Shown: positions 41,402-49,197 of the stretch, piece after piece
Numbering within the stretch: the first letter of the stretch is position 1
How the letters are laid out: each line of letters starts with the position of its first letter
NCBI GenBank assembly: GCA_001657315.1
Contig: LYSV01000113.1
Span: forward strand, 1 to 55,831
Reading direction: 5' to 3'
From: Flammeovirgaceae bacterium BBD 1991-12
GTDB taxonomy: Bacteria; Bacteroidota; Bacteroidia; Cytophagales; Cyclobacteriaceae
DNA: 55,831 nucleotides
Made by a program: the position numbers and the translations under genes
The notes under the pieces: model-generated
What the model saw: the letters and a program-made list of their open reading frames with translations, nothing else
Told to the model about the DNA's origin: nothing
Databases searched by the model: none

Positions 41402-42292
41402 ATGAGTAAGTCAGTGGCACTGGTACTGTCCAGCGGAGGCGCCCGTGGGGTAGCGCATATGGGGGTAATAGAGGCCCTGCTGGAACAAGGTTATACCATA
41501 ACGTCCATAGCGGGGAGTTCTATGGGTGCTGTGGTGGGGGGCGTGTATGCTGCCGGCAAGTTGGAGGAATACAAGGAGTGGATATGTAATCTTGATAAAC
41601 TGGATGTCTTTAAGCTGCTGGATTTCACCCTGAGTACGCAGGGATTCGTGCGCGGGGAGCGCGTATTCAATGAGATGAAGAAATTCATTCAGGACCGTGA
41701 CATTGAAGATCTCGACATCCCGTTTTCCGCAGTAGCCACGGATATTGTAAACAAAAAGGAGGTAGTCTTCAGCTCCGGGAGTCTGTATTCCGCATTAAGG
41801 GCTTCGGCAGCGATCCCCTCCGTTTTGAAGCCCAGCATTATAGATGATGTGGAGCTGGTAGATGGTGGCGTTCTGAATCCCATACCCATCCATCATGTAA
41901 AGCGTATGCCGGAAGATGTGCTGGTGGTGTCTGACGTAAATGCTGATGTACCTGATCATATGGCAAAAAGCAAAAAAGAAGACAAAAACCGATTTGCTCC
42001 CCTGCTTGAAAAATGGAGTAGTATTTTCCCGGGTATTGGCAATAGCAACAAAACCAAACGACTGGGCATATTTGAGGTCTTCGCCCGCTCTATAGATCTG
42101 ATGCAGGACAGAATATCCGATTATATCATTGACCAGAACAATCCGCACCTTGTCATTAAAATGTCCAGGGAGATGTGCTCTACTTTTGAATTCTATCGCT
42201 CTGCGGAGCTGATCGAATATGGCAGGGAAGTGACCAGAAAGGCTATAAAAAATGAACTTCAGAGATCTGAACAGGGCCATAGGCAATCTTGA
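41402..42292 (+). CDS. Patatin-like phospholipase (RssA type)
   Basis: 296 residues. The oxyanion hole 'SSGGARGVAHMG', nucleophile elbow 'GSSMGAVVGGVYA' (catalytic Ser) and 'VDGGVLNPIP' (catalytic Asp) identify the patatin fold Ser-Asp dyad. It is cytoplasmic (no signal). It hydrolyses acyl chains from lipids; physiological substrates of bacterial RssA-type enzymes are poorly known. The last 41 bp overlap the methyltransferase gene, so the pair is coupled. Confidence 0.92.
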   Translation: MSKSVALVLSSGGARGVAHMGVIEALLEQGYTITSIAGSSMGAVVGGVYAAGKLEEYKEWICNLDKLDVFKLLDFTLSTQGFVRGERVFNEMKKFIQDRDIEDLDIPFSAVATDIVNKKEVVFSSGSLYSALRASAAIPSVLKPSIIDDVELVDGGVLNPIPIHHVKRMPEDVLVVSDVNADVPDHMAKSKKEDKNRFAPLLEKWSSIFPGIGNSNKTKRLGIFEVFARSIDLMQDRISDYIIDQNNPHLVIKMSREMCSTFEFYRSAELIEYGREVTRKAIKNELQRSEQGHRQS

Positions 42293-42824
42293 TCTTTACC
42301 TTCTGGACCAGATATTGAAAGGAAGGTTCGAAGGACGGACGAAGATCCTGGATGCCGGGTGTGGTGAAGGTAGAAACCTGCCTTATTTTGTGAATAACGG
42401 CTATGAAGTCCATGGCGTGGACCTTGATCCCAAAGCGGTGGTGATGGCCATGATGAGCTACAGGTCGGTACCGAAAGGAAACTGGTCTGCCGGTGATATT
42501 GAAAGCCTGCCTTGGTCCAACGACTTTTTTGATGCTGTTATATGCAGTGCGGTACTCCACTTTGCCAGGGATTATGATCATTTCCACAGCATGATGACCG
42601 AACTGATCAGGTTATTGAAACCGGGCGGGCTGCTGTTCATAAGGATGGCCACCACTATAGGTCTCTCACGCGAGGAACCGGACTCCGGCTTTACGTATCT
42701 GCTTGAACCTGAGCAGCTCTACAATATCGATAAGCTTTATCCTCTCAATTTTATGGAATTGCCAAAATCCATAGTGGTGAATGATCAACGTTCCATGGGA
42801 GTGCTTGTAATGGAAAAGAAATGA
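42252..42824 (+). CDS. SAM-dependent class I methyltransferase
   Basis: 190 residues. SAM-binding motif I is 'KILDAGCGEGRNLPYFVNNG', motif II is 'EVHGVDLDPKAV', and 'DFFDAVICSAVLHFARD' and 'LLKPGGLLFIRMA' give the later Methyltransf_11 motifs. The substrate is unknown. The ATG at 42252 lies inside the patatin gene (41-bp overlap in another frame), and the conserved core begins about 30 residues in, so this start is plausible though an internal one cannot be excluded. Related enzymes act on small molecules or on tellurite. Confidence 0.88.
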   Translation: MNFRDLNRAIGNLDLYLLDQILKGRFEGRTKILDAGCGEGRNLPYFVNNGYEVHGVDLDPKAVVMAMMSYRSVPKGNWSAGDIESLPWSNDFFDAVICSAVLHFARDYDHFHSMMTELIRLLKPGGLLFIRMATTIGLSREEPDSGFTYLLEPEQLYNIDKLYPLNFMELPKSIVVNDQRSMGVLVMEKK

Positions 42825-42886
42825 CGTTTTGAACATTTCCAATAAATTAATACATTACACATTCAACCAAAAAATCAAAATCAACT

Positions 42887-43405
42887 ATGGAAACAGTTTC
42901 TACCACCGCAGGAACGGCGGAAGTCAGGGAGTATGCCGGCTTTTGGCTGCGTTTCGTGGCTTACATTATTGACTATGTCATCCTCCAGTTGCTCAGTTCA
43001 TTCATTATCATCCCTATTCTCGGGGCTTTAGGCTTTGGCTTTTTTGCAGCCACAGAGGGTATGCAGGCCGGTGATATCGGAGAAGAAGAAGCGCTGGCCA
43101 TGATGGTTACACTCTTTTCCACGTTGAGCTCGGCAGCGTTGCTGACCTTCATTCTGCAGATACTGTATTTTGCGATTTTACAATCCGGCAGCCGGCAGGC
43201 CACACTGGGTAAAATGGCCCTGGGGCTAAAAGTCACAGACATGAATGGTGAAAAAATAGACTTTGGCAAGGCAGTGATCAGAGAGCTTTCCAAACTTATT
43301 AGCTACGCCATATTGCTGATCGGTTATATTATGGCTGGCTTTACTGAGAAAAAACAGGCATTACATGACATAATCCCTGGCACGCTGGTGGTAAAAGCCA
43401 AATAA
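42887..43405 (+). CDS. RDD-family membrane protein
   Basis: 172 residues. The family's Arg near the start of the first span is in 'YAGFWLRFVAYIIDYVILQL', with the conserved Asp in 'IIDYV'. Further spans lie at about 40-60, 80-105 and 125-145. 'GSRQATLGKMALGLKVTDMNG' and 'LHDIIPGTLVV' are characteristic RDD loops. RDD proteins are small inner-membrane proteins, some acting as ion or proton antiporters. The gene is followed by the left copy of the 130-bp direct repeat. Confidence 0.9.
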   Translation: METVSTTAGTAEVREYAGFWLRFVAYIIDYVILQLLSSFIIIPILGALGFGFFAATEGMQAGDIGEEEALAMMVTLFSTLSSAALLTFILQILYFAILQSGSRQATLGKMALGLKVTDMNGEKIDFGKAVIRELSKLISYAILLIGYIMAGFTEKKQALHDIIPGTLVVKAK

Positions 43406-43420
43406 CTGACTCTTTCCCAA

Positions 43421-43548
43421 AACCTTACTAAGCCTCTGAGGCTTAGTAAGGTTGAACAGTAAGACAGAATTGAAGAATTCCTGTTGTTACTTTTATTCGC
43501 CTTTCGGAAGTCTACTGCCATGCGGTAAGTATGGCTCTATAAGTACAA
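43421..43548. repeat. Left direct repeat of the cassette, with 33-nt palindrome
   Basis: Starts with a near-perfect palindrome: AACCTTACTAAGCCTC (43421-43436), T, then its reverse complement (43438-43453). The following ~95 bp align, with small indels, to 44882-44986. They include a degenerate copy of the 3' end of the DUF1761 gene (CTACTGCCATGCGGTAAGTA at about 43513-43532), one base shorter than the intact end. Confidence 0.85.
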
Positions 43549-43795
43549 AACCTATTATATGCTGGTGCTTAATTTTTTTCACCTGTGTAAACAAATTACG
43601 AAATAGATAATAAGGTATCCCAAGCCATGAAGATTCATGTGTTAAATAAAACATGGGTTATCCAGAATTTACGAAAAACAAACTATCAATTAGTGATCTA
43701 CGTTCTGCAGAAGCAGATACCAAAGGATAAGTATGTTTAGTTAATGTTGCTATTGATTAAAGTAATGATCATCTTTACTTAAAGAAGAAGTAGTT

Positions 43796-44037
43796 ATGTC
43801 TCTTTTTGGTAGAAGTAAAAAAGATATAAGTCGTAGACATTACAGCAATTGGCTAAGTACAGATTTACCTCTTTTTAGTGAAAGAGTTCGGATAATTCTT
43901 AGGGAGCAGAAGCTATATCTGATGCTGTTGCTAAATACAGGAAAGGTAAAGATGCTCTTCTTGAAATAGATGAGTCTACAATTGATGCACTTAGGCATGC
44001 AGGAGAAGAATTAGAAAAAGCTGAGATGGAGGAGTAA
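43796..44037 (+). pseudogene. Small gene broken by a frameshift (about 80 codons)
   Basis: ATG 43796 starts MSLFGRSKKDISRRHYSNWL and reads well to about 43900 (ends SERVRIIL), then goes out of frame and stops at 43967-43969. Another frame immediately after 43903 reads GAEAISDAVAKYRKGKDALL then EIDESTIDALRHAGEELEKA and stops at 44035-44037, 15 bp before the next gene. The two halves join into one helical, charged protein if one frame change occurs near 43898-43905. No family is recognised. It may be a sequencing error, a real mutation, or programmed frameshifting, though no obvious slippery run is present. Confidence 0.6.
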
Positions 44038-44052
44038 GAGCGAACTGTTTTA

Positions 44053-44817
44053 ATGAATATCGCTTTATCTACCCTCGTAATTCTCATTTTTTTGTTGCCC
44101 GGTATCATCTTCAGAAGATTCTATTACACGGAAGAATTCTCCAAGCAATACTTTACCGCAAATCTGTTTGACACATTCACAACTTCGTTTGTTCCAAGTG
44201 TTTTATTACAAACAGGATGGTACTATTTAGTCGAATATACAAACTATCCTGTAGACCTAGGTGTAATTGGAGAACTCTTAACAGCTAGGGGCTACCCCGA
44301 AAAAGCCGTATTAAATATTGAGCGAAATATAACGCCTATATTCTGGTATAATGCTTCAATAATTGTGATGTCTGGGGTGTTAGGATATGGTTTCAAAAAA
44401 ATAATCCGAAAAAACAAGCTTGACAGAAAGTTTAAGCTTTTCAGGTTCCAAAATTCTTGGCATTATCTTATCAAAGGTGAAATATTTGATTTTCCAAGAT
44501 TCCCATCCTTGAAAAAGGATACAGTGGAGAAAATAGAATTTGTTTTCGTAGATGCCCTCGTAGAAACGGATTCAGGCTCAATGTTATACCAAGGCTCCTT
44601 GGCAGATTATGAACTTTCAAAAAACCAAGAACTGGAACATATAGCTTTAATTGGTACAAAGCGCAAATTTATGAATGGCACAGATGATACACATCTACAT
44701 ACCATAAAAGGTAATTTGGTCGTCTTACCTTACTGCCACATTAAAAATCTCAACTTTACTTATTTTAAATGGATTCAGCAAGAAGACGGCAGACTTCATT
44801 TAAAAGAAGTCTCATAA
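44053..44817 (+). CDS. Membrane protein of unknown function in repeat-flanked cassette
   Basis: 254 residues. N-terminal span at 3-22 (ALSTLVILIFLLPGIIFRRFYY), a second hydrophobic stretch at about 40-60, a third near 100-118 (NASIIVMSGVLGYGFKKII), then a soluble domain: 'FRFQNSWHYLIKGEIFDFPR', 'FVFVDALVETDSGSMLYQGS', 'LADYELSKNQELEHIALIGT', ending 'LVVLPYCHIKNLNFTYFKW'. This looks like an uncharacterised recurrent family with a membrane anchor and a beta-rich cytoplasmic domain, but I cannot name it with confidence. AT-rich compared with neighbours. It lies 15 bp after the frameshifted small gene, and both sit between direct repeats. Confidence 0.75.
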   Translation: MNIALSTLVILIFLLPGIIFRRFYYTEEFSKQYFTANLFDTFTTSFVPSVLLQTGWYYLVEYTNYPVDLGVIGELLTARGYPEKAVLNIERNITPIFWYNASIIVMSGVLGYGFKKIIRKNKLDRKFKLFRFQNSWHYLIKGEIFDFPRFPSLKKDTVEKIEFVFVDALVETDSGSMLYQGSLADYELSKNQELEHIALIGTKRKFMNGTDDTHLHTIKGNLVVLPYCHIKNLNFTYFKWIQQEDGRLHLKEVS

Positions 44818-44848
44818 CCAATGTATCTCGTCCATTCAGCCTAAAATG

Positions 44849-44986
44849 AACCTTACTAAGCCTCTGAGGCTTAGTAAGGTTGAACAGTAAGACAGCGTTG
44901 AAGAATTCCTCTTACTTTTTTCGCCTTTTAGAAGAAGGTTATCATTCTACTGCCATGCGGTAAGTATAACCCCCATGAGTACAAAG
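44849..44986. repeat. Right direct repeat of the cassette, with identical palindrome
   Basis: The palindrome at 44849-44881 is identical to the left copy. The rest matches 43454-43548 with a few substitutions and indels. This copy runs into the intact 3' end of the DUF1761 gene (stop at 44947), so it is likely the original location. Confidence 0.85.
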
Positions 44987-45345
44987 CTCACCACGAAGTA
45001 AAAAGAATCAATAAACCACAGCTTCACGGAGTTTCTGGAAAACAGATAATTCACGCCCATGGCCATAGCTATCCATCCGAAGCCGGTAAGGAAACCGTAG
45101 AATACACCTTCTCCTATGCTCACCCCGTTGAGAAAAAAGGCAAGGTTGATGGCCATGATCAATTCCAGCACAAAGGCAGTTCCATAGATCTTGCCCATAT
45201 TGGCATTTTTCAGGTCTTCCTCGGAAAAGCCGTTTTCCTGCATCCATACTTTTCCGAATACCGGGCCGTACCAAATGGCCCCGATCACGAAGGTGGATAG
45301 TGTGGCGACAATGATCGCCAACCAGTTTAAAGATGAAGCGTCCAT
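44947..45345 (-). CDS. DUF1761 membrane protein
   Basis: 132 residues with four spans. The start 'LNWLAIIVATLSTFVIGAIW' with 'YGPVFGKVWMQENG' and 'GKIYGTAFVLELIMA' match DUF1761. Function unknown; these are small inner-membrane proteins, often near stress or glyoxalase-like genes, as here. It is the last gene of a five-gene minus-strand operon. A truncated copy of its 3' end lies at the far side of the adjacent cassette. Confidence 0.87.
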   Translation of the reverse strand: MDASSLNWLAIIVATLSTFVIGAIWYGPVFGKVWMQENGFSEEDLKNANMGKIYGTAFVLELIMAINLAFFLNGVSIGEGVFYGFLTGFGWIAMAMGVNYLFSRNSVKLWFIDSFYFVVSFVLMGVILTAWQ

Positions 45346-45363
45346 AATATTATCAGGTTTTGG

Positions 45364-45930
45364 TTATTCATTTACAATTTGATGGGCCTTTAACACATAC
45401 CCTTTGAGGCGGTCATTCACCTCACTTTCATTATATAACTGTACCATATGTGATATTCTGGGCATAGTGCCCAAGGACCGGGCCTTTTCCACATAGTCGT
45501 CGAATTCCATCGCACCCAAGTCCATGCCTACACGGATCTCTTTTTTGTTGATACGGGCTATGGCAAATTCCTTAGGGTCCCGAAAAGAAATATAACCCTT
45601 GGTCGGAACGATCTGTACGCCAGGAAAACTGTTGCGGATAACATTTTCCAGTTTGTCATAAACCGGCCTCTTATCCCCCCGGTCACTGAAATGTGCTTCA
45701 AAAAGTGAGGCACTGTCATGAACAGGTTTGCCATCATTGAGGAATATTCCGGCGATAAAAGTGGCGTACATATGACTCACACCTCTTTCAGTTTTAATAA
45801 AATCCACGGTCTCCTTCATTTTGGTCAAAGAAGTTGTTTCCAGATCATCTATCCATTCCTGCACGGATTTTCCCGTTTTCTCTCTGGCCAGTTCGATAAA
45901 TTCCTTTTCGAGTTCCTCAGCTGTTTTCAT
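45364..45930 (-). CDS. DUF4287 and DUF5655 domain protein
   Basis: 188 residues. The N-terminal part (about 1-65) has the DUF4287 pattern 'AREKTGKSVQEWIDDLETTS' with 'KMKETVDFIKTERGVSHMYATFI'. The C-terminal part (about 85-185) has the DUF5655 pattern 'VYDKLENVIRNSFPGVQIVP', 'TKGYISFRDPKEFAIARI', 'NKKEIRVGMDLG'. Both are uncharacterised; DUF5655 occurs in nucleic-acid-related contexts. The ATG overlaps the upstream stop by 14 bp. Confidence 0.85.
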   Translation of the reverse strand: MKTAEELEKEFIELAREKTGKSVQEWIDDLETTSLTKMKETVDFIKTERGVSHMYATFIAGIFLNDGKPVHDSASLFEAHFSDRGDKRPVYDKLENVIRNSFPGVQIVPTKGYISFRDPKEFAIARINKKEIRVGMDLGAMEFDDYVEKARSLGTMPRISHMVQLYNESEVNDRLKGYVLKAHQIVNE

Positions 45931-46357
45931 GTTCTTCAGTTTTGTACTTCTTCCATACTCCCAGTATCACACCTGCTATCTCATACTTTATCAATACCAC
46001 GGACTGATCGATCACTGTGAGTTCGAAGGCTCTCAGGCTAAACATGTTCTGTGTGGTCATTTCAAGAAATATGAAACCAATCCAAAACAGCAGGGCGTAT
46101 TGCAATCCTTTCACCCCCGTATTCACATTAAGCCTTGAAAAAAGGAACGCCATGGTATAGGCAGCGGTAAGGCAGGCTATCAGACTAATGAAAAGGCCCA
46201 GTATTATATTGTAGTTTTCAAAATCCGCGACAGTCAGTTCGTTCAGTTCAGACCAGCGTATCCCAAAGAAAACGGTATCATACCATACAGGTGGAACAAA
46301 CTGGCCAACCAAAGCGGCTACCCATACTGCGGCATGATTAATTTTCAATGTTTTCAT
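45917..46357 (-). CDS. DUF1761-like membrane protein
   Basis: The start is placed at the ATG at 46357 (MKTLKINHAAVWVAALVGQF), 12 codons inside the longer frame, because it matches the family's beginning. 146 residues with four spans: about 8-25, 48-68, 80-100, 115-135. 'HAAVWVAALVGQFVPPVWYD' resembles the 'N...a.iaa.v....gaiWYg' start of DUF1761. It probably has the same kind of role as the gene at 44947-45345. It overlaps both neighbours. Confidence 0.75.
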   Translation of the reverse strand: MKTLKINHAAVWVAALVGQFVPPVWYDTVFFGIRWSELNELTVADFENYNIILGLFISLIACLTAAYTMAFLFSRLNVNTGVKGLQYALLFWIGFIFLEMTTQNMFSLRAFELTVIDQSVVLIKYEIAGVILGVWKKYKTEEHENS

Positions 46358-46757
46358 ATAGTTCAGATTGTTTTTGCTCACTTGTGAATGCACCCTTGCC
46401 GGTATACCAGGCCCTGATTTTAGTGAACAGTCGTCCCGCGCTCACGGCAGGATCCCTGCCTGCTAGGTCTTCGGCAGCTTCCCTTGTTGGTACATTCAGA
46501 ACGAAAATACCCCCACCGCCTTCAAAGGGTCCGGCCAGCATGAGCTGACCTTTTTCAGCCATCCTTGCCATATAGGCCATGTGGGCCCTTTGAATACTGT
46601 CCACCTGATCTTTGGGTAGCTCCGGCCGGTCCGCATTGGTGATAAGCTCCACAAAATAATATTTTACTATTTCTTCCGGAGGATTACCATCCTTGTCCTG
46701 TGCCGAAAGCACCATGGAAAATGTGAGGAATGTTGTTATCAGACTTAATACTTTCAT
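46338..46757 (-). CDS. Secreted YciI-like domain protein
   Basis: 139 residues with a signal peptide (MKVLSLITTFLTFSMVLSAQ). The core is YciI-like: 'KYYFVELITNADRPELPKDQ', 'AHMAYMARMAEKGQLMLAGP', 'GGGGIFVLNVPTREAAEDLA', 'DPAVSAGRLFTKIRAW'. YCII domains are small ferredoxin-like folds with His/Asp pairs, in some cases dehydrochlorinase-like; an exported form is less usual. Overlaps the DUF1761 gene by 20 bp. Confidence 0.85.
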   Translation of the reverse strand: MKVLSLITTFLTFSMVLSAQDKDGNPPEEIVKYYFVELITNADRPELPKDQVDSIQRAHMAYMARMAEKGQLMLAGPFEGGGGIFVLNVPTREAAEDLAGRDPAVSAGRLFTKIRAWYTGKGAFTSEQKQSELYENIEN

Positions 46758-46762
46758 AATTT

Positions 46763-47155
46763 TTATGAGTTTTTGCTTTCAATAATTACCATAGAATTGC
46801 CGTCAGGATCATAGATGCCGACAGTTTTACCATTGCCGGTCTCTGAAACCTCGCCCATCTGCTGTGCCCCGTGAGACAGGGCCAGCCGGAGAAATTCATT
46901 CACATCGTTGACCAGTAAATCAAACTGATGCCTGTTTTGAACCGCGGTATTTCCCGCTACCGTAGCCGGACAGAACAGTATGTCCATGCCTCCCCAGGTT
47001 CCGGAATACAGGGTAGAGCTATACTGGTCCAATGCCTTGAATTCCGTACCAAAGACACTGCTATAGAAATTCAGCATGGCCTCCATGTTGGTAATAGCCA
47101 CGGTTATTCCTTTGATTTTAAACGGGATATGCTTTTTTTGAACCATGGTAGTCAC
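46763..47155 (-). CDS. VOC-family (glyoxalase-like) protein
   Basis: 130 residues. A bleomycin-resistance/glyoxalase fold of two beta-alpha-beta-beta-beta modules: 'IKGITVAITNMEAMLNFYSS', 'MDILFCPATVAG', 'RHQFDLLVNDVNEFLRLALS', ending with 'GIYDPDGNSMVIIE'. It is the first gene of the minus-strand operon and carries a 15-bp perfect palindrome 7 bp upstream of its ATG, suggesting regulation. Substrate unknown. Confidence 0.9.
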   Translation of the reverse strand: MTTMVQKKHIPFKIKGITVAITNMEAMLNFYSSVFGTEFKALDQYSSTLYSGTWGGMDILFCPATVAGNTAVQNRHQFDLLVNDVNEFLRLALSHGAQQMGEVSETGNGKTVGIYDPDGNSMVIIESKNS

Positions 47156-47161
47156 TTTTAT

Positions 47162-47176
47162 ACTCTATGATAGAGT
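47162..47176 (-). promoter_or_regulatory. Palindromic operator candidate before the VOC operon
   Basis: ACTCTATGATAGAGT is a perfect 7-1-7 palindrome ending 7 bp before the ATG of the VOC gene. Such dyads suit dimeric repressors (ArsR, TetR, MarR types), but none is encoded nearby. Confidence 0.45.
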
Positions 47177-47240
47177 GCCCGTCAGGGATGCCTTTGGGTA
47201 CGGGCCGTGTTCATAATTATCAGTTAATTTAGTATTTTCA

Positions 47241-48341
47241 GTGATACCGGCTAAATTCGAATTGCCCAACCGGAAAAAAGAGGTGCTCAACAAGAAAGAT
47301 CACGATCTGAAGGATAAAATAGACATGAACGACAAGCTCGTAAGAATCATCGGGATCCAGTTTTTTGGATTCGTGATCCCCAATGCTACGGGCCTGGTAG
47401 ATCATGATGATCGTTCCATTCTGTACCTGGTAGCGGCATACAGCTACTTTATGCTTATCGCATTCTTCATATGGCAGGGTAACCGGTTCTTGCTTTTCAG
47501 ATTGGAGGCGAGATACAACTGGTTTATCAATCCGGCTCAGAAGGTGATCATGATCCTCGGTGCCAATGTATTTTACACAGCCCCGTTGGTCGTTGTTATG
47601 CTGTTGGGATGGTACTCGCTCTCCGATGCCCCGGTAAACTGGGAGGTGATCCGGTTAACAGCGATTGTATGCGTGGTGTGCGTTATTTTTATCACGCACA
47701 TTTATGAAACCGTTTTCCTGATCAAGCAGCAGGAGTCTGACAGGATCAAAAGTGAAAAGCTGGAACGGGCCCGGGTACAGGCAGAACTGGAGGCACTGAA
47801 AAATCAGATCGACCCGCACTTTATGTTCAATTCACTAAATAATCTGGCCCATCTGATTGACGAAGATACCACCCGTGCCAAACTCTTTACGGAAAATCTG
47901 GCGGAAGTATACCGGTATATTTTATCCAACAAAGATCAAAAACTGGTAATGCTGGAAGACGAGCTTCTCTTCCTGAACAAATACATTTCACTGCTTCAGC
48001 TACGCTTTGATACTACCCTGCAGGTGAGGTTTGACCTGACGGAAGGAGACAAGCTGAGGTATCTTATCCCGCCTATTTCCGTCTTTTTTGCGTTGGAAAA
48101 TATTGTAAAACACAATGAGATCTCCCGGAGGAACCCCATGGCAGTAGAGATATGGAAGAATGAAAATGACCTGTGGATATCCAATCCGATAAGGGCCAAA
48201 AGGTCACTGGAACATTCCTCTAAAATTGGATTGAACAACCTGGATGAGCGGTTTAGGATCATCGTTGGAAAAGGGATCGGTACTATGGCTGATGAACGGT
48301 TCTTTAAACTACAACTGCCTATGCTTCCTCTGGCCAGCTAA
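47241..48341 (+). CDS. LytS-type sensor histidine kinase (His_kinase domain)
   Basis: 366 residues from a GTG start; an internal ATG at 47325 (MNDKLVRIIGIQFFGFVIPN) is equally possible and gives a more compact N-terminus. Four membrane spans lie at about 35-160. A coiled segment follows, then the PF06580 His_kinase box 'LKNQIDPHFMFNSLNNLAHL', where the His accepts phosphate, and an ATPase part with 'FFALENIVKHNE'. The G box is short ('IGLNNLDERFRII'), as usual in this class. It is paired with the LytTR regulator 4 bp downstream. Confidence 0.9.
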   Translation: MIPAKFELPNRKKEVLNKKDHDLKDKIDMNDKLVRIIGIQFFGFVIPNATGLVDHDDRSILYLVAAYSYFMLIAFFIWQGNRFLLFRLEARYNWFINPAQKVIMILGANVFYTAPLVVVMLLGWYSLSDAPVNWEVIRLTAIVCVVCVIFITHIYETVFLIKQQESDRIKSEKLERARVQAELEALKNQIDPHFMFNSLNNLAHLIDEDTTRAKLFTENLAEVYRYILSNKDQKLVMLEDELLFLNKYISLLQLRFDTTLQVRFDLTEGDKLRYLIPPISVFFALENIVKHNEISRRNPMAVEIWKNENDLWISNPIRAKRSLEHSSKIGLNNLDERFRIIVGKGIGTMADERFFKLQLPMLPLAS

Positions 48342-48345
48342 GAAA

Positions 48346-49092
48346 ATGAAGGTATTGATCATAGAGGACGAGCAGGCGGCTGCTGACCGGCTGGTCAACA
48401 TGCTGAAAAAATGTGAGCCTGCTATTGAAATTGTTGCCATACTCCAGAGTGTAGCGGAGGCAGTACCGTGGATAAGTCAGAACCCTGCACCTGATCTGGG
48501 CTTTTTTGATATTCAATTGGCTGACGATGCTTCCTTTGAAATTTTTGCTGCCGTGGATATCGCATTTCCGGTAATATTCACTACTGCCTATGATCAGTAT
48601 ATTTTACCAGCGCTGGAGCTGAATTCCATAGACTATCTGCTTAAGCCTGTTTCTGAAGAGCGCCTGAGTCTGGCCCTTGAAAAAGTAAAAAAGCTACAAT
48701 CACATTTTGTTCACCGGAACATGAGCCAGTTGTTTGACCTTACCAGAGGCAAGACTAAAAAGAGATTTGTGGTCAAAAAGGGAATAGACTATGTTTCAAT
48801 AGCCGTCAGGAATATCCGCTACTTTTTTACTGAGCATAAGCTTGTATTTCTAAGGGATGAGCAGGGCAATACCTACATCATCGATAAGTCACTCAGTGAT
48901 CTATCGGAAGAGCTCGATGGTCAGTATTTTTTCCGGGCCAACAGAAAATATCTGATCAATATAGAGTCTATAGCCCGGTTTAAGTCAGCCAATGGAAAGA
49001 TCATTCTCCTCCTGTCCCCTGAAACTTCGGAAGAGGTAGTGGTAAGCAAGGAAAATGCACCCAACTTCAGAAAGTGGATTGAAAGCCAGTAA
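48346..49092 (+). CDS. LytTR-family response regulator
   Basis: The start is the ATG at 48346 (MKVLIIEDEQAAADRLVNML), not the in-frame upstream extension that lies inside the kinase gene. ~248 residues: the receiver has D8/E9, phospho-acceptor Asp in 'LGFFDIQLADD', T in 'FTTAYD' and K in 'YLLKPV'. The LytTR DNA-binding domain has 'FVVKKGIDYVSIAVRNIRYF' and 'YFFRANRKYLINIESIARF'. LytTR regulators bind pairs of direct repeats about two helical turns apart. The phased repeats at 8806-8880 have that geometry, though nothing links them to this gene. Confidence 0.93.
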   Translation: MKVLIIEDEQAAADRLVNMLKKCEPAIEIVAILQSVAEAVPWISQNPAPDLGFFDIQLADDASFEIFAAVDIAFPVIFTTAYDQYILPALELNSIDYLLKPVSEERLSLALEKVKKLQSHFVHRNMSQLFDLTRGKTKKRFVVKKGIDYVSIAVRNIRYFFTEHKLVFLRDEQGNTYIIDKSLSDLSEELDGQYFFRANRKYLINIESIARFKSANGKIILLLSPETSEEVVVSKENAPNFRKWIESQ

Positions 49093-49140
49093 ATGATCAG
49101 AGTTAACGATTTTTAGATTGACGATTTGATAAATCAGGAT

Positions 49141-49179
49141 AAATGACGGCCGATGATCTGTCATTACCTGCCGTCATTT
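49141..49179. terminator. Hairpin between convergent genes
   Basis: A perfect 10-bp stem (AAATGACGGC at 49141-49150, GCCGTCATTT at 49170-49179) between the convergent LytTR and MATE genes. It is symmetrical with A/T-rich flanks, so it could terminate transcription from either side. Confidence 0.55.
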
Positions 49180-49197
49180 ACCTGTTGACCGCCATGA

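Noticed and set aside
41083-41409. Plus-strand ORF of 108 codons before the patatin gene
   Set aside because: No recognisable features, overlaps the patatin start, and covers a dispersed repeat; composition looks like non-coding DNA.
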